In this document: piece by piece, positions 52,920-64,000 of the stretch
How positions within the stretch are numbered: position 1 is the first letter of the stretch
Layout: every line of letters begins with the position of its first letter
Source of the DNA: Siniperca chuatsi
Taxonomy: Eukaryota > Chordata > Actinopteri > Centrarchiformes > Sinipercidae
Length of the DNA: 64,000 nt
NCBI RefSeq assembly: GCF_020085105.1
Contig: NC_058055.1
Coordinates: 21,371,822 to 21,435,821 of the forward strand
Direction: 5' to 3'
The notes under the pieces: generated by a model
Databases searched by the model: none
Seen by the model: only the letters and a program-made list of their open reading frames with translations
Told to the model about the DNA's origin: nothing
Made by a program: the position numbers and the translations under genes

Positions 52920-53310
52920 ATACGCTGGTCCACGACAAGGTATCTTGAAAATGAATGGCCAGATTGTGATGAAATTTGACATATACTGTATATTCATGGT
53001 CTCCACAGGATAGATTCTAGTGTCTTTTATTACGCCTGGACATCACCAGCAGACTGATGTGCCCAAATTTATTAAAGAGTTTGTCATGGAATTTACTTGA
53101 AAGATTCATACTCCCCAAAGTATGAACCCTTTCCATTTTGGGCACAATGGTGATCAGTTTTCCTCTAGAACCACCATCAGGCCAAAATGTCAACTCTGCA
53201 CACAAGATATTTTATACTCTAATAGGCAGATTGTCATGAAATCTTCTGAGCATGTTCTTGCTCCCTGGGGGATGAACCGTTTTGATTTTAAAACAACCCT
53301 CAGGACAAAC
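52920..53310. repeat. Dispersed repeat family B
   Basis: Repeated motif pairs such as GATTGTGATGAAATTTGACA and TTTTCCTCTAGAACCACCAT alternate in a pattern like that at 63660-64000. Non-coding. Confidence 0.65.
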
Positions 53311-53792
53311 TACATTTACTACTTGTTCAGAAATGAAATGAAAAAAAGAATAAAAATAGCAAAATTTTCAGTTTATTGTTTTGTATTGTGGAGTTTAACG
53401 AATGCTGCAGCCACTACAAGCTGCTAGTGGGGCTTTAGACTTTTACCTGATACCTATCTGATATCAGACATTCTCAGAATGATAGATTCAAAGGTGCAAA
53501 ATGCATATATTTCTTACATATATATATATAAAATTAGATTTAGGAATATTTTAAACATTAATAAAATTGCACAACCAGTACAGGTTCTGTGTTCCTCCTG
53601 GTCTAAGACAGACAGAGACACACACACACCAAACTCTCAGCCAGCCTGGCTCAGCTTAAAGATGTTTTCAGCTGTTGCTGCTAGTTGTATAAGTGCCTCT
53701 TTGTTCCCTAAGAGCTTTGGGCTTCTCCCCCTTCCCCTTTTCCTCTTCCTATTACCGACCCTCTACCACCTCTCTATCTCAATTTTTATCCC

Positions 53793-53811
53793 CACACACA
53801 CACACACACAC
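53793..53811. repeat. (AC)n microsatellite
   Basis: Short ACACAC run within pyrimidine-rich DNA. Confidence 0.9.
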
Positions 53812-54344
53812 ATCCTCTCTACCTCCACCCTAACCTTCAATATACCTCACCCATTTCCTCCCCTTCTTCCTAACCCCTCCGCCTTCTCTAGCTTCCCCTC
53901 TGTCAAAATAAAATGTCTTTATTAAGTGATCATTGGATTTCCCTGCAGGTCTTGGCGTCACCGGTCCTCCATCTGGGTTGTATTTTACGGTACTTTGGAG
54001 TACCCTTTACAAATTAAAAGATGATGCAACGGGTAAATATGTGACCTTGTTTTGACCTTTACTAACTTGGCATTATCAGACCATCAGATCATTTTGAAAA
54101 TGTTGGAGTGGTGACATGCCTCAGGTTCTTTATTTCTAAAGATCACACCAGCTGTGTAAATCAGATCATCTCATTTAAAATTAAAGCACAAATAGAAGGA
54201 GACAATCCAGAGTCAACTGAAATTTCCTTATAGGACACAAATACACAGTAAAACTCTTGAATGATCATTTATCAATATCTCCTGTGAACTGTAAATGATT
54301 AGGTTGGCAATGTATATTTTTATTATTGTCAACAAATCCCATAC

Positions 54345-54420
54345 AAGGCAAAGCAAGGCAATTTTATTTGTATAGCACATTTCAACAACAAGGCAATTCA
54401 AAGTGCTTTACATTAAAAAA
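54345..54420. repeat. Dispersed repeat end
   Basis: GGCAAAGCAAGGCAATTTTA, TTTGTATAGCACATTTC and CAAAGTGCTTTACAT form a well-known fish repeat end. Non-coding. Confidence 0.65.
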
Positions 54421-55900
54421 GCAATAGTAATTTAAGCAGTAATTTCCTAAAACAGCTGGACACTCTAGTTTTTTTTAGTGCATTTGTTGGGGATTATTTT
54501 CAGAGCTGGATTAATACACTTTTGGTGCTCTAGCGAGTATTTACAGCACCAGGAAGGCTATGTAGGATCAAGTCAAAATGAACAGCGGTTCAGTTCATGA
54601 AAAGGAAGGAACATGTCACGCAGTGAAACAGTCTGGTCAATGATGTGTTTTTAGACAATAATGGAGGTTTATGGCATGAATAAGTATAAGGCTGTCCTCA
54701 TCAAGTCAGTTAGATTTAAAAATCTGTTTCAGCCCTCTGTCCCCACTAAGCTGGTGTCCCACCCCCCCCCCAAAAAAACAGAGCTTTTTCCAAAAATGTT
54801 CTCCAGAGTGGATAAATCTTAAAACGCCAATGGGAAAAACAGAGCTTGGAGCTTTTGCAAAACAATTATGTAAACCAGCCCAGTGAGGCTGTGTGGCAGT
54901 AAAGTTAAGAAGAACTTTCTGTCATCTCTAACCTCGGCTGTGATCACTAATTTTAAATGTCAACAGAGCCGAATATACACTAAACTATGGATAAACAATA
55001 TCATTCGGCTTTTTAGATCATCAGGATCTTCTCGAAAATTACCTGGAAACGCTAGAGTGGATGCATCCCTTTTAAAATTTAGACGATGTAATGTAGAAGT
55101 TACATCAGGCTTTGGATACACAGACAAACATGTTGATAGGATCAATTCATAGTTGGGTTTGGTCTTTTCATGGGATTTGTTGACAATAAGAAAAATATAG
55201 AATCTCACCAGACTTTTCCTTTAAAGTATTATATTATAATTACATGTGTGAGTTTCTGTGTATAAAGATCTAGTTGTAAATCATTTCAAAATTAAAAGTG
55301 TTACTTCCGCACTGCCACAAGTCCAAACTCTTTGAATCAGTCTATCCATCCCTTCTATGAGTTCTAATTTGGACAAAACTGCGCTTCCTCATAAAAGTGA
55401 AAATGATCTCACTGAGGTGTTATTCCAGCAGGCATATTTAAAGAAACCTCAGGCACAGTTGCACATTGGCAAAACTCCAGACTCTTTGTATGACCGTCCA
55501 TCTTTTCCCTCCAAAGCATCATTGTAGCCTGAGCCAAGTAGGGGGCTTGAGGCTGTGCAATCAGATCCTTGGATCCCTCCAGGCGTTTGTTCCCCCGGCT
55601 TGTTTTCACTGTCAACACACCACTTGAGAGAATTAAGGGGGGCCAAGTACCTGAAGCTCAGGAGGTAATAAAGCAGTCAAAGCACAATTAAACCTTCAGA
55701 AACAAGCTGAGTCAAGCTTATTTAATTCCAATTCACAACACAGAGATACAGGATGCATGTGTGCACTCATAAAGAAATGTGATGAATTAAAAAAACTGCA
55801 TTTTTTTAGACATCTCATCAACTGAGATAGCAGTTGATTCAACAGTTAATCTCTGAAATGAAAGACGTCTAATATTCTTAGACGTCTAATATTCTAATTA
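54421..55900. other. Gene desert
   Basis: No gene seen. A C-run followed by an A-run lies at about 54762-54779. Confidence 0.45.
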
Positions 55901-55902
55901 TT

Positions 55903-55915
55903 CACGCACACACAC

Positions 55916-55964
<49 letters not shown>

Positions 55965-55968
55965 ATAC
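55903..55968. repeat. (AC)n microsatellite
   Basis: An AC run with one early interruption. Confidence 0.95.
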
Positions 55969-57169
55969 CTTGTATTTCAGTACATATTTAAATCTTTTAC
56001 TTCATGATGATTTTACATCTTGTCTAAAAGTCTTTAATTTGTTAAACACTCACAGGTGACGTAGGGTTGCACCTATAGTCATATCAGCATCAATTTGAGT
56101 AGTTTTTCAAATGTATAGTTTAGTCTTAAAAATGTCAAAAAAAAGTTACTGGAGGCCAAACTGATGAAAAACATCAAATTCTCCCATCTGAGAAGCAAAT
56201 GTTTGGTATTTTTACCAAAACACACACACACACACAGACATACTAGTACAGTTGCTTTTTTAATTCCCCCCCCTGAGTAATCTTCTTCATCCAACGTTAA
56301 ACCTCACAGAGCGACTTTCACACTCCTGTCAGATTCCTTCTGTGTGTCTGAAAGGCTGACTGTATCTGGGTGGGGATCAGTTTACACCACTGGATGATTC
56401 TGCCATGAAAGATGGTTTTGTGTTTGCAACTGTGTGTGTTGGTGTATGTGAGTGTGTGTCTGTGTGTATTTGTGTGTTTGTCTGCAATGACAGAAAGAAC
56501 TGAAGACTGAGGAAAACATGTATAGCATGTGAGAAAGATTTGGAAAAAGATTTAATATTTCAACTCAGAGTTATAGATTTCAGCTTCAGTGGGCATGTAT
56601 GAGTAATTTAAGTACTTGCATTCCCCAATTTTCTTGTAATCACAATTTTCAGAGAGGTTTAGGACAAGAATGCGAAAATGTTTTTGCATGAGGCCTAGTG
56701 GTTCTTAAAATCACCACTGAGACGCACTTTAGAGGAAGAGAAATTAGTTATTACATCGAAGGATCTTTCTAACACGACTTAACTGTAATACATAGGAGAC
56801 AAAACTGTGAAGGGATCCCTTCATGGCCAGTATGGAGGGAGGGAATGTTTCCAGTGACCAATAACTCTTTCAACGTACACATGACTCATGGGTGTTATAT
56901 TTAGGCAGACTTGGAAAAAATCTGAACCTTTCCTTTAAAGTGCTTTTCACATTTCAAACTTCAACATTCAGTTGTGACACATATAACACAGTATCTGTTC
57001 AGTATAAACTGTGATTGTTGAATTGTGAGGTGTTTGAAGGTTATTGGAGAGGAAGTCACATTAAACAACTTGACTAATCAGGTATTTCCCTGCCAGCAAA
57101 ACACCATCAGGAAAAGTTATGAGTGTGAAATTAAATGTTGGGTCGTAAACTCTGGCTGATCTCCAGCTC

Positions 57170-57292
57170 TCTCTCGCTTCCTGTCTCTCTCCACATCTGT
57201 GTGTCTCACTCTGTCAGTCTACCATTCATCTGCATTATCCTTTTCTCTTCTCACTTGTGTCTCTTGGCCAGTCTTTCTCTCTCCCTTATTAT
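57170..57292. repeat. CT-rich low-complexity stretch
   Basis: Diverged TCTCTC words; the Ser/Leu-rich frame here is not a gene. Confidence 0.7.
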
Positions 57293-57793
57293 TGCTGCTC
57301 GTATTCATTGTGGTTCTGGGATGGCATGAAAATATCCAAGCACACACATTTCATACATTCCACATTTAGCTTTAACGAAGGACATTAAATTGTGTTTTCG
57401 ACTATTGGGGAGTAAATGAGATTGTGAGAGATGAAGCCAAGAAGGTCTGGATTTTTCTTTTTTTAGTGGGGTCACAGTTTCACAACTCTTCATGAACAGT
57501 TTTACCTCATCAGGGAGACAGTTTATATTGTTTGGAGACACAGTAAGACCCTAATAAAGCTAAAGCCAATCAACCAATGACCTGTAATCACTGACAGATC
57601 TGACCTGAGACCTGTGGCTCTGCTGCTGTCTTTGCTCTGCTGCTGCAACCTGGATGTTCATATTAACATGAAACATTCAGAAACAAATCAGCTGTGTATC
57701 TTGTGGTTACTTCCCTCTTTACCAGTAATTCACTGCTTTGGATGATGTGTTTATCATCAAACCTCACAACTATCAGTAGCTATGGTCAGTTAT

Positions 57794-57888
57794 GACGGTG
57801 TAGTCCATCATTCGTCCAGGAATGTTCCATCGTAAAAAAGGTTTCAGTCGTAGTCATCTGGACACTGTTTTCAGAATCAAGACGTTTT
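57794..57888 (-). mobile_element. Penelope-like terminal fragment, fourth copy
   Basis: On the minus strand it matches the terminal segment at 10920-11019, from CGTC-TTGATTCTGAAAACAG to the end CTACACCGTC. It stops just before the hairpin of the hammerhead-like core. It lies 43 kb from the other copies, so the family is dispersed and not only part of the tRNA array. Confidence 0.85.
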
Positions 57889-60800
57889 TAGGAGGCATTT
57901 TAGTGCGGTAACATTGTTGGTTAATACAAATAAGGGCAACGGGCCTTCATTAATTAGATGTGGATTATAACTAGTTAAAAACCACTGATGCTAAAAACAG
58001 GAACTTTTGTTTCCTCTTTAAAACAGAAAGTGTAATGAAAACACTTGCAAAAATACAACCAAAAATAGAATTTACTATTTTCTGAATCCATCAAATAAAA
58101 AATTTGAAGGGGCACATGCCCCTCTGATGCCTGTGATGCCTGTGGATGGACGTACACTAGACAGACAAAAGAAGAATGTTTGAAATTAAAAGACGTTTAT
58201 GTCTCATAAGCCATACTGGTGCAAAGACCTTCACCAAAGTTTAAAAACTAATTTTAAGTATAGTCTCTATAGCCTCTACCTGCTTTGCAGCAATAGCAAA
58301 GTGCTATTAAGAGGCTTGGGGAAGCACCCTTAAATGGTCATGAAAATATTATGCTGAAGCTTTTTGGCTAGCTGATTCTTGTGCATTAGCTAACATAATA
58401 TAGGTTATTATTATTTTTCATATTTTGAGAGGGAGAAAGAGAGCGAGAGAGAGAGAGTGGGAGCGACGTTGACGTCTTGTGTCACAGAGACATGTGCCAG
58501 CAAAGATGGTGTGGGCAAAGACACTGAAAAGGTGGAGCTACTGGAGTCATATCAGCTACGGATATGACAGGTTATCATGACAAGTTCATGATATGAACCA
58601 TATCAACTTTATAAGGTGTTAAATATGTCAGATGTTCCTTCAACTTCTTCCACCGCGGCCAACTGGCAAAAACAATGAATGCAGCTTAAATTTCTTTGTT
58701 GAGTGTGTTAATTTAACATACAACATAATGAAATCCTTAACAACAGCACCCAAAAAATGCTGCCTCAAAACTGTTGATTCAACACCTCACTGATACCTCA
58801 AGAAAGATCATAAAGATTATCAGCTTTATACAGGATGAATTTATAGTCTTGTATTGGATTGCATTATATTGTAATGATGATCATCATATTGTGTAAGTCA
58901 CCTTATTTTGGCTAGTTAATGTACCTCACCCCTTTGGTTGAAATGTGTCATATCCTCCAACTCCGATCTGAGGTCAAATTTGACAAGTTGACAAGGCAGC
59001 AAACAAACCTCTCTTGGGTCGGTTAGTGTCATCTGAAAAATTTGCAAAAAAGTGATGTTTCCAAACCTAAATGAGAACGAGAGATTTAGAGAATGAGTCG
59101 TGCCCCTGGGGACACTGGGTAAACCATAAGTGCTGACAAACACAAACTCTTTGAGAGTGAATGTCAGATGCGAGAAAGTTTATTCATTATAGAAATATCT
59201 GAGAGATGGGAGAGGAGGGGGAGATCTAACCACGGAGAACATTCAGCGGTTAGTAAGAGACTCTGGATGTTTGTCCTGATGAGAGAGCAGCGGCGAAGCC
59301 TGACTCTGGTTTCTGCAGAGCTGAGAGCGAGTGCTGCTGCCAGAATATGGATTCTTTATCATCAGTAGTAATAAAAGGCTGAAAAATATAGATTTCTACA
59401 GAAGACTTTGGAGAATGGTCACCAAAACTCCCACAAATAAGAAAATTATTATTTTGCACTTCGTCATAAAGTTTGATAACACAAGTTTCATCCACTTGAA
59501 ATGGGAAAAAACTAGAGATTTGGAAATGTGGACTTGTTGGCCAAGAGTGCGAGCTTCCTACAGCTTTCCAAAAAAACTCAAATCAATAACAAAGATTTAT
59601 GCATGCACACTCACAGGATGTGTTGGTACTGAGTAAAGCAACATATGCTATATTATGCTATAAATTGAAGGCTAATTAAGCTGATAATTTATGAAATCAT
59701 AGGAGTGTTTTACTTTACTTATTGTGATGACTGTGTTCTACCTGTATATTATTTTTCCACTAAATAAACAAAAACAGGATACAGCGATGGCCTGGGGTTC
59801 CAAGGTGCCGACCATGAACTGCAACACATGTCATTCCCCATCTCTCTCCCCTAAAAACTCTGGACGTTCAAATCTTGCCTGTACAATCTGCAATACAATT
59901 ATTAATTGACTCGCACTACAAGTAGTCTAAGTATTAACCAAACTGCAGCAGTGAGTCTCGCCAAAGTCCTCGAGCATCCACAAGCACTGAGTGCACTCTC
60001 TGAGGAGGAAGTAGGAAGTGTTGACGGCAGTGAGTATGTACAGGAGCTGGTGTCAGCAGCAAATTATTCGAGTCGTGTTTGTGGTACTAAACGGTCTCTG
60101 CAGCGAGTGCATAGTGCTAAACACGTGTCAGTCAGTCACCACCTGCAGTGCTGAAAGCAAGCTAAACCTTGTCACACAGCACTCTGTGAGTTCACAATAT
60201 ACATTAAAGTTGTAATGTTTTAATTTCAATCGCCGGCAGTTAGTTCGGTAGTATATAAATGCTGAGTTGGCAGGAGAAGGAAGGTGAGAACTTTTGTCAG
60301 TGTCAGACTCAAGAGTGCAAGGATGTGGCTATTTCCTGGAAGCAGTACATACCAGTGCAGACCAGGTACCTTACGAACTCAAAAAAGTACCAGTAGAAAA
60401 GATTTGTTTGATTAACAGAAAAGGGGTTTAGGGGGTTGAGAAAACTAAGAACTTCATCTTTACAGAAATAATCTCAAACACTTCTCATCGAGTCTGAAAG
60501 TAAACACAGAAAAGAATACCCTGAAAATCCTTGTAGCTGTAGCAAACTATTCCAGTGGAAAGGGCCATGGTGGGGGAAAAGGAATCCCATATGTTTTTAC
60601 AATGTGGAATCACTTGGTTCACCGTACTGGTTGCTCTTGACACAAAAGCCACGGAAGCCACCTGCACTGTGATGAGGTTATGTGAATTTGTTATTAGTTG
60701 CCCATGGATGTGATGGTTGTAGCTTTGAATGGTATCCATGACAACAGGCGTCACGGGGCCCCCCAGCAAAGTAGGTGGCTGTGAACGTGGAAGTGGGGCC

Positions 60801-61200
60801 TTGTGGCCTATTTATGCTATTATTTATCAGTGTGTAGTTGTAAAATAAATTTACACAGAAAATAACAAACATAAGAAATTATGTTCTACTGTTTGATTAC
60901 AGTGAGTTAAAAAAATTCCCCAAAATAACGAAAACCGTAACACAAAACAAACAATGTGAAGGTGAAGGCAAATTTCCACATTTGGACAGCAAAGATTATT
61001 ATTAGTAGTTTTTATTACAAGAAGAAGAAGAAAAAAATGATAAAATAAAACAAAAAAATACCAAAAGTGCTTTCACTGTGTTGAATGTGCATAAGGTATA
61101 TTATATTATAAGTACAGTATATTTTTTACAAAGGAATGCAAACGAGAGAGAAAAATAGTATGAGGTTGGATTGTGTGAGTAGATCCCACAACCCTCAGTA
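57889..61200. other. Gene desert
   Basis: No exon recognised. A TATATAAA box at 60252-60259 lies in slightly GC-richer DNA and is followed about 25-30 bases later by AAGGTGAGAA, a donor-like motif. This is weak evidence for a promoter and I do not call one. Confidence 0.45.
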
Positions 61201-61371
61201 ATGTCTTTTGATGCGCAGTTTTTCCATAATTTGCCAATTAATGCGAGGCAGATGCACGTAATGCTTCTGTGTGCGGAGCTGGCCGGCCTCAGAGGCAGCG
61301 GGAGTGCTCAGGCTATGAGATAATGCCAGAGAGAGGCCAGCCTGGGACTAACACTGCTGCCACTGCTGCTG

Positions 61372-61425
<54 letters not shown>

Positions 61426-61428
61426 GTC
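61372..61428. repeat. (TG)n microsatellite
   Basis: About 28 TG units with one TTTG interruption. Confidence 0.96.
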
Positions 61429-61439
61429 CACACAGTCAC

Positions 61440-61860
61440 ACCAAACCCCACCAGCGGATGTTTTACATCCCCTTTCCGCTCAATTACCGCCTCTCAAGGT
61501 CACAGATATTTGTCCAAGATAACTTTGCGTGTTTCCTCGGCCAACTGCAGCCACTATTTCTTTTTTACACGTTGTTTTGCATCTTTGCATTTCAACTAAA
61601 ATGTGAGTCACAGGAGACTATTTGTTTCCTCCCATAAAATGCTATAATGAGCACCTCTTCCTCATAATGAGTGGGTCTGAACCCTAATGTAGGTCGTAAA
61701 CGTTACTGTGGAGTTCTTGGCTGCAGTCTGAGGCCCTATTGTTTCTTGGCTCTCTCCTCGTTGTCCTCGCCCCGTGACTTTTTTATTAGATCCACGATCC
61801 AATGAGTTTTCCTCGAGTTGTTTGCGCTATTTGTTTGCTCATGATCACTTAATGGATTTA
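61440..61860. promoter_or_regulatory. Candidate conserved non-coding element
   Basis: Complex, non-repetitive DNA with homeobox-like words (CTCAATTACC, CACTTAATGG) and the longest stretch in the desert with no low-complexity texture. Similar sequence continues left of the TG repeat (61200-61300, CCAATTAATGCG). Called from texture only; conservation cannot be tested here. Confidence 0.25.
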
Positions 61861-61862
61861 AT

Positions 61863-61874
61863 GGGGGGGGGGGG
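61863..61874. repeat. G12 homopolymer
   Basis: An uninterrupted run of about twelve G. Confidence 0.9.
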
Positions 61875-63655
61875 TAGATATTGAGAGAGTGAGAGAAAGT
61901 ATGTTTGTGTGTAGACTGTGTAGTCAGAGTGACTGAAAACTCTCTCTCTCTTTTGTGTGTGTGTGTGTGTGCATTCCACCCGGCGACTCGTCCGGCGTCT
62001 CCGGATCTCAGCGCAGCCCGTCGCTCTAATCCTGCCTTCCTGTTTTCCTGCAGGAGAAGTGAGGTGGAGAGGAAGAGCAGATCTGATAATTAGCCTGATA
62101 ACAGTCACAGTCAGTTTACCTGGAAATGAGAGTGAGGAGAAAGTAAAGGACAGAGTTCAAGTCACACTGGGGAACATTTTAATTTTTTTATCAACCCTCT
62201 TCACAAAGAGGGGCACTGTTAATTTTCTGAATAGACACTGTAAAGGTGACTGGCAGTTGGAACACTTCCAATTTCCCAGTATCCCTGGGAATTATTTCCA
62301 TATTGGATGATTTACAGTATGTCCAATGCCACAATCAGTGCTGCTGTGGGAAGTGATGTGCCCTTAAAGTAGACATCCTGTCACGGATCTGCAACTGACG
62401 TTTGTGTTTTTATTGACCGTAACCACAATCTTTCTCTAACCTTAACCATACTGTGGTTGCCATGCACTGATATAGTAGAAGGTGGGAATTTTACATTGGC
62501 ATTAGACTTAAAAATGTCCAATTAGATGTCCAATACCAACGTTTTTGTCTACCAATTCTTGGATAGACATGAAACTCTCCTTGTTGAATCAAAAAATTAA
62601 CAACTGTGTTAGAAAATATCTGGGTCTTTGATGGGAAGTCAAAGCCTGTGCACATGAAACTGTAAGGAGAGTCAACTATGACACTCAAGGTTCATTTTGG
62701 TAAGAAAAATCCAAACACTAAGCTTAGATTATTCTTTGTAGAAACATAACAAAACAAAAACCTATAATATTGTTGAATTGTCCATGAGACTGTTAAGGAA
62801 CATTGAAGAAATAATTAAAAGAAATGGGAATTTACAGTGGGGGGAAAGATGACCTATTGATGAACATATTGAAGCCTCATGTGAGCAAATGAGGCAAAGG
62901 TTATAAACCTTGAGTCTGCAGAGAATTAACCTAAGAGCATTGTCAAATTTTTAGACTGAACGCCTTTTTTTTAAAACTCTGCTCTATTTCCTGCCTTGAA
63001 GTCCAGCAAATATTTTGGCATGTTACAGCTGTAGCTCTTGTGTTGTTTGAATTATCGTCTATTGAGTTAGAAAAGGTGAAAGGAAATACCACAAATCAGT
63101 ATTCTGTTTCCTCAATACCTAAAAAATGCTTGTGAGGGATGGAAGTATGTATTAAACAGTCACAGAAACATATTTATTGCATAAATGACTGACAAGCGAT
63201 TCAGTTTAATCACAAAACAGTCCTAAAGTGGTTTTGGATTTCCCGAAAGCTGAAATATCTGTTCACCACAACATCCTCACCCGCTGTGCTTTCCATGTAG
63301 ATGGAGCCTCGTGTGGTTGTATGACTGTTAGTCGATGCATTAAAATATTGGCAAGTTAATTTCTTTGTTTTCACTTTTGGCTGAAAGTATGAAAAATGGT
63401 CGACACCAACTAACACTGAAAAACAATAACAACTGGACCAAAAACAATCAGTTCATGGCAGATCCCATTCCTTGATTTCTTCTTATCATTGAGAGACTTA
63501 CTAAACCAACTGAGAGGTTGGATATAAAGAGGCTAAATGATGAAATTAAACAGAAAGCTGATGAAAGTAACTAATATTTATTTCTCTACTTAATTACAAT
63601 TTTGGGGAACATGTACTTCGCTTGGCATATTTACAAATGGCAATGTTGGTCTGTT
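61875..63655. other. Unassigned sequence
   Basis: A short TG run lies near 61954-61971. No gene recognised. Confidence 0.45.
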
Positions 63656-63659
63656 GTTT

Positions 63660-64000
63660 CACCAGTTTGGTCCAGACTGAAATATCTCTACAACTATTTG
63701 ATGGATTCCCATGAAATTTGGTCCAGACATTCATGGGTCCCAGAGGATGAATTCGAATGACTTTGGTGATCCTCTGACTTTTCCTCTAGCGCCACCATGA
63801 GGTTGACATTTGTGGTTTTGAGTGAAATGTCTCAACAACTATTTCATATTTTCAGGATTTCTATGAAATATGCTATGCACATATCCTCACCAGGATGAAT
63901 TGTAATCGCTTCTGTGATCCTGACTTTTCCTCTAGTGCCATCATCTGGTCAAAATTTCACTTTGTCCAACACTTTGGTTTCTGACCAAATACCTACTAAT
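63660..64000. repeat. Dispersed repeat family B, runs off window
   Basis: Two tandem-like half units share AACTATTTGATGGATTCCCA or a variant, GACATTCATGG, GGATGAATT and TGACTTTTCCTCTAGCGCCA. This is a very common fish repeat. It continues beyond the window. Confidence 0.8.

Noticed and set aside
60252-60290. TATATAAA box followed by a donor-like AAGGTGAGAA
   Set aside because: No exon, coding frame or acceptor partner could be found; the motif is common by chance in AT-rich DNA.

Overview
The window is nuclear DNA from a vertebrate, almost certainly a teleost fish. Genes are split by GT/AG introns, two exons sets match vertebrate genes (hpgd and znf346), canonical eukaryotic tRNAs are present, and the repeats are fish-typical: L2 and Rex/CR1-like LINEs, Penelope-like elements, Tc1-like remnants, hAT-like MITEs and long (TG)n/(CT)n microsatellites. 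There are no operons, ribosome binding sites or CRISPR arrays. Exon limits were set by hand from splice consensus and reading phase.

Layout. 1-5.4 kb is repeat-rich flank with a minus-strand L2 LINE. 5394-5486 is the first coding exon of hpgd (15-hydroxyprostaglandin dehydrogenase); I found no further hpgd exon in the window. 6.1-15.8 kb is a mosaic of Penelope-like elements, LINE and transposase fragments and a tandemly duplicated unit carrying six tRNA genes (Val-AAC, Asp-GTC, Val-CAC, a damaged Asp-GTC, Val-AAC, Val-CAC). A 100-N assembly gap at 7451-7550 lies inside this array. 15859-20841 is a complete seven-exon znf346 gene (JAZ-type dsRNA-binding zinc finger protein, 336 aa predicted), with a LINE 3' end just upstream of its first coding exon and an NRF1-like palindrome between them. 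20.9-64 kb is a gene desert in which I recognise no protein-coding gene, only transposon debris, dispersed repeats, microsatellites, one unrecognised candidate exon (33907-34068), a frameshifted MADF-like remnant (51255-51400) and one stretch that could be a conserved regulatory element (about 61200-61860).

How things relate. hpgd and znf346 both point right but belong to unrelated pathways (prostaglandin catabolism; dsRNA binding in the nucleus). Their closeness, the missing hpgd exons and the gap together suggest either a misjoin or a collapsed tRNA array. The most distinctive points are the Val/Asp tRNA dimer array invaded by Penelope-like elements, a 121-bp Penelope terminal insertion with 11-bp target duplications and a hammerhead-like core, and the 7-residue repeat coded in the last znf346 exon.
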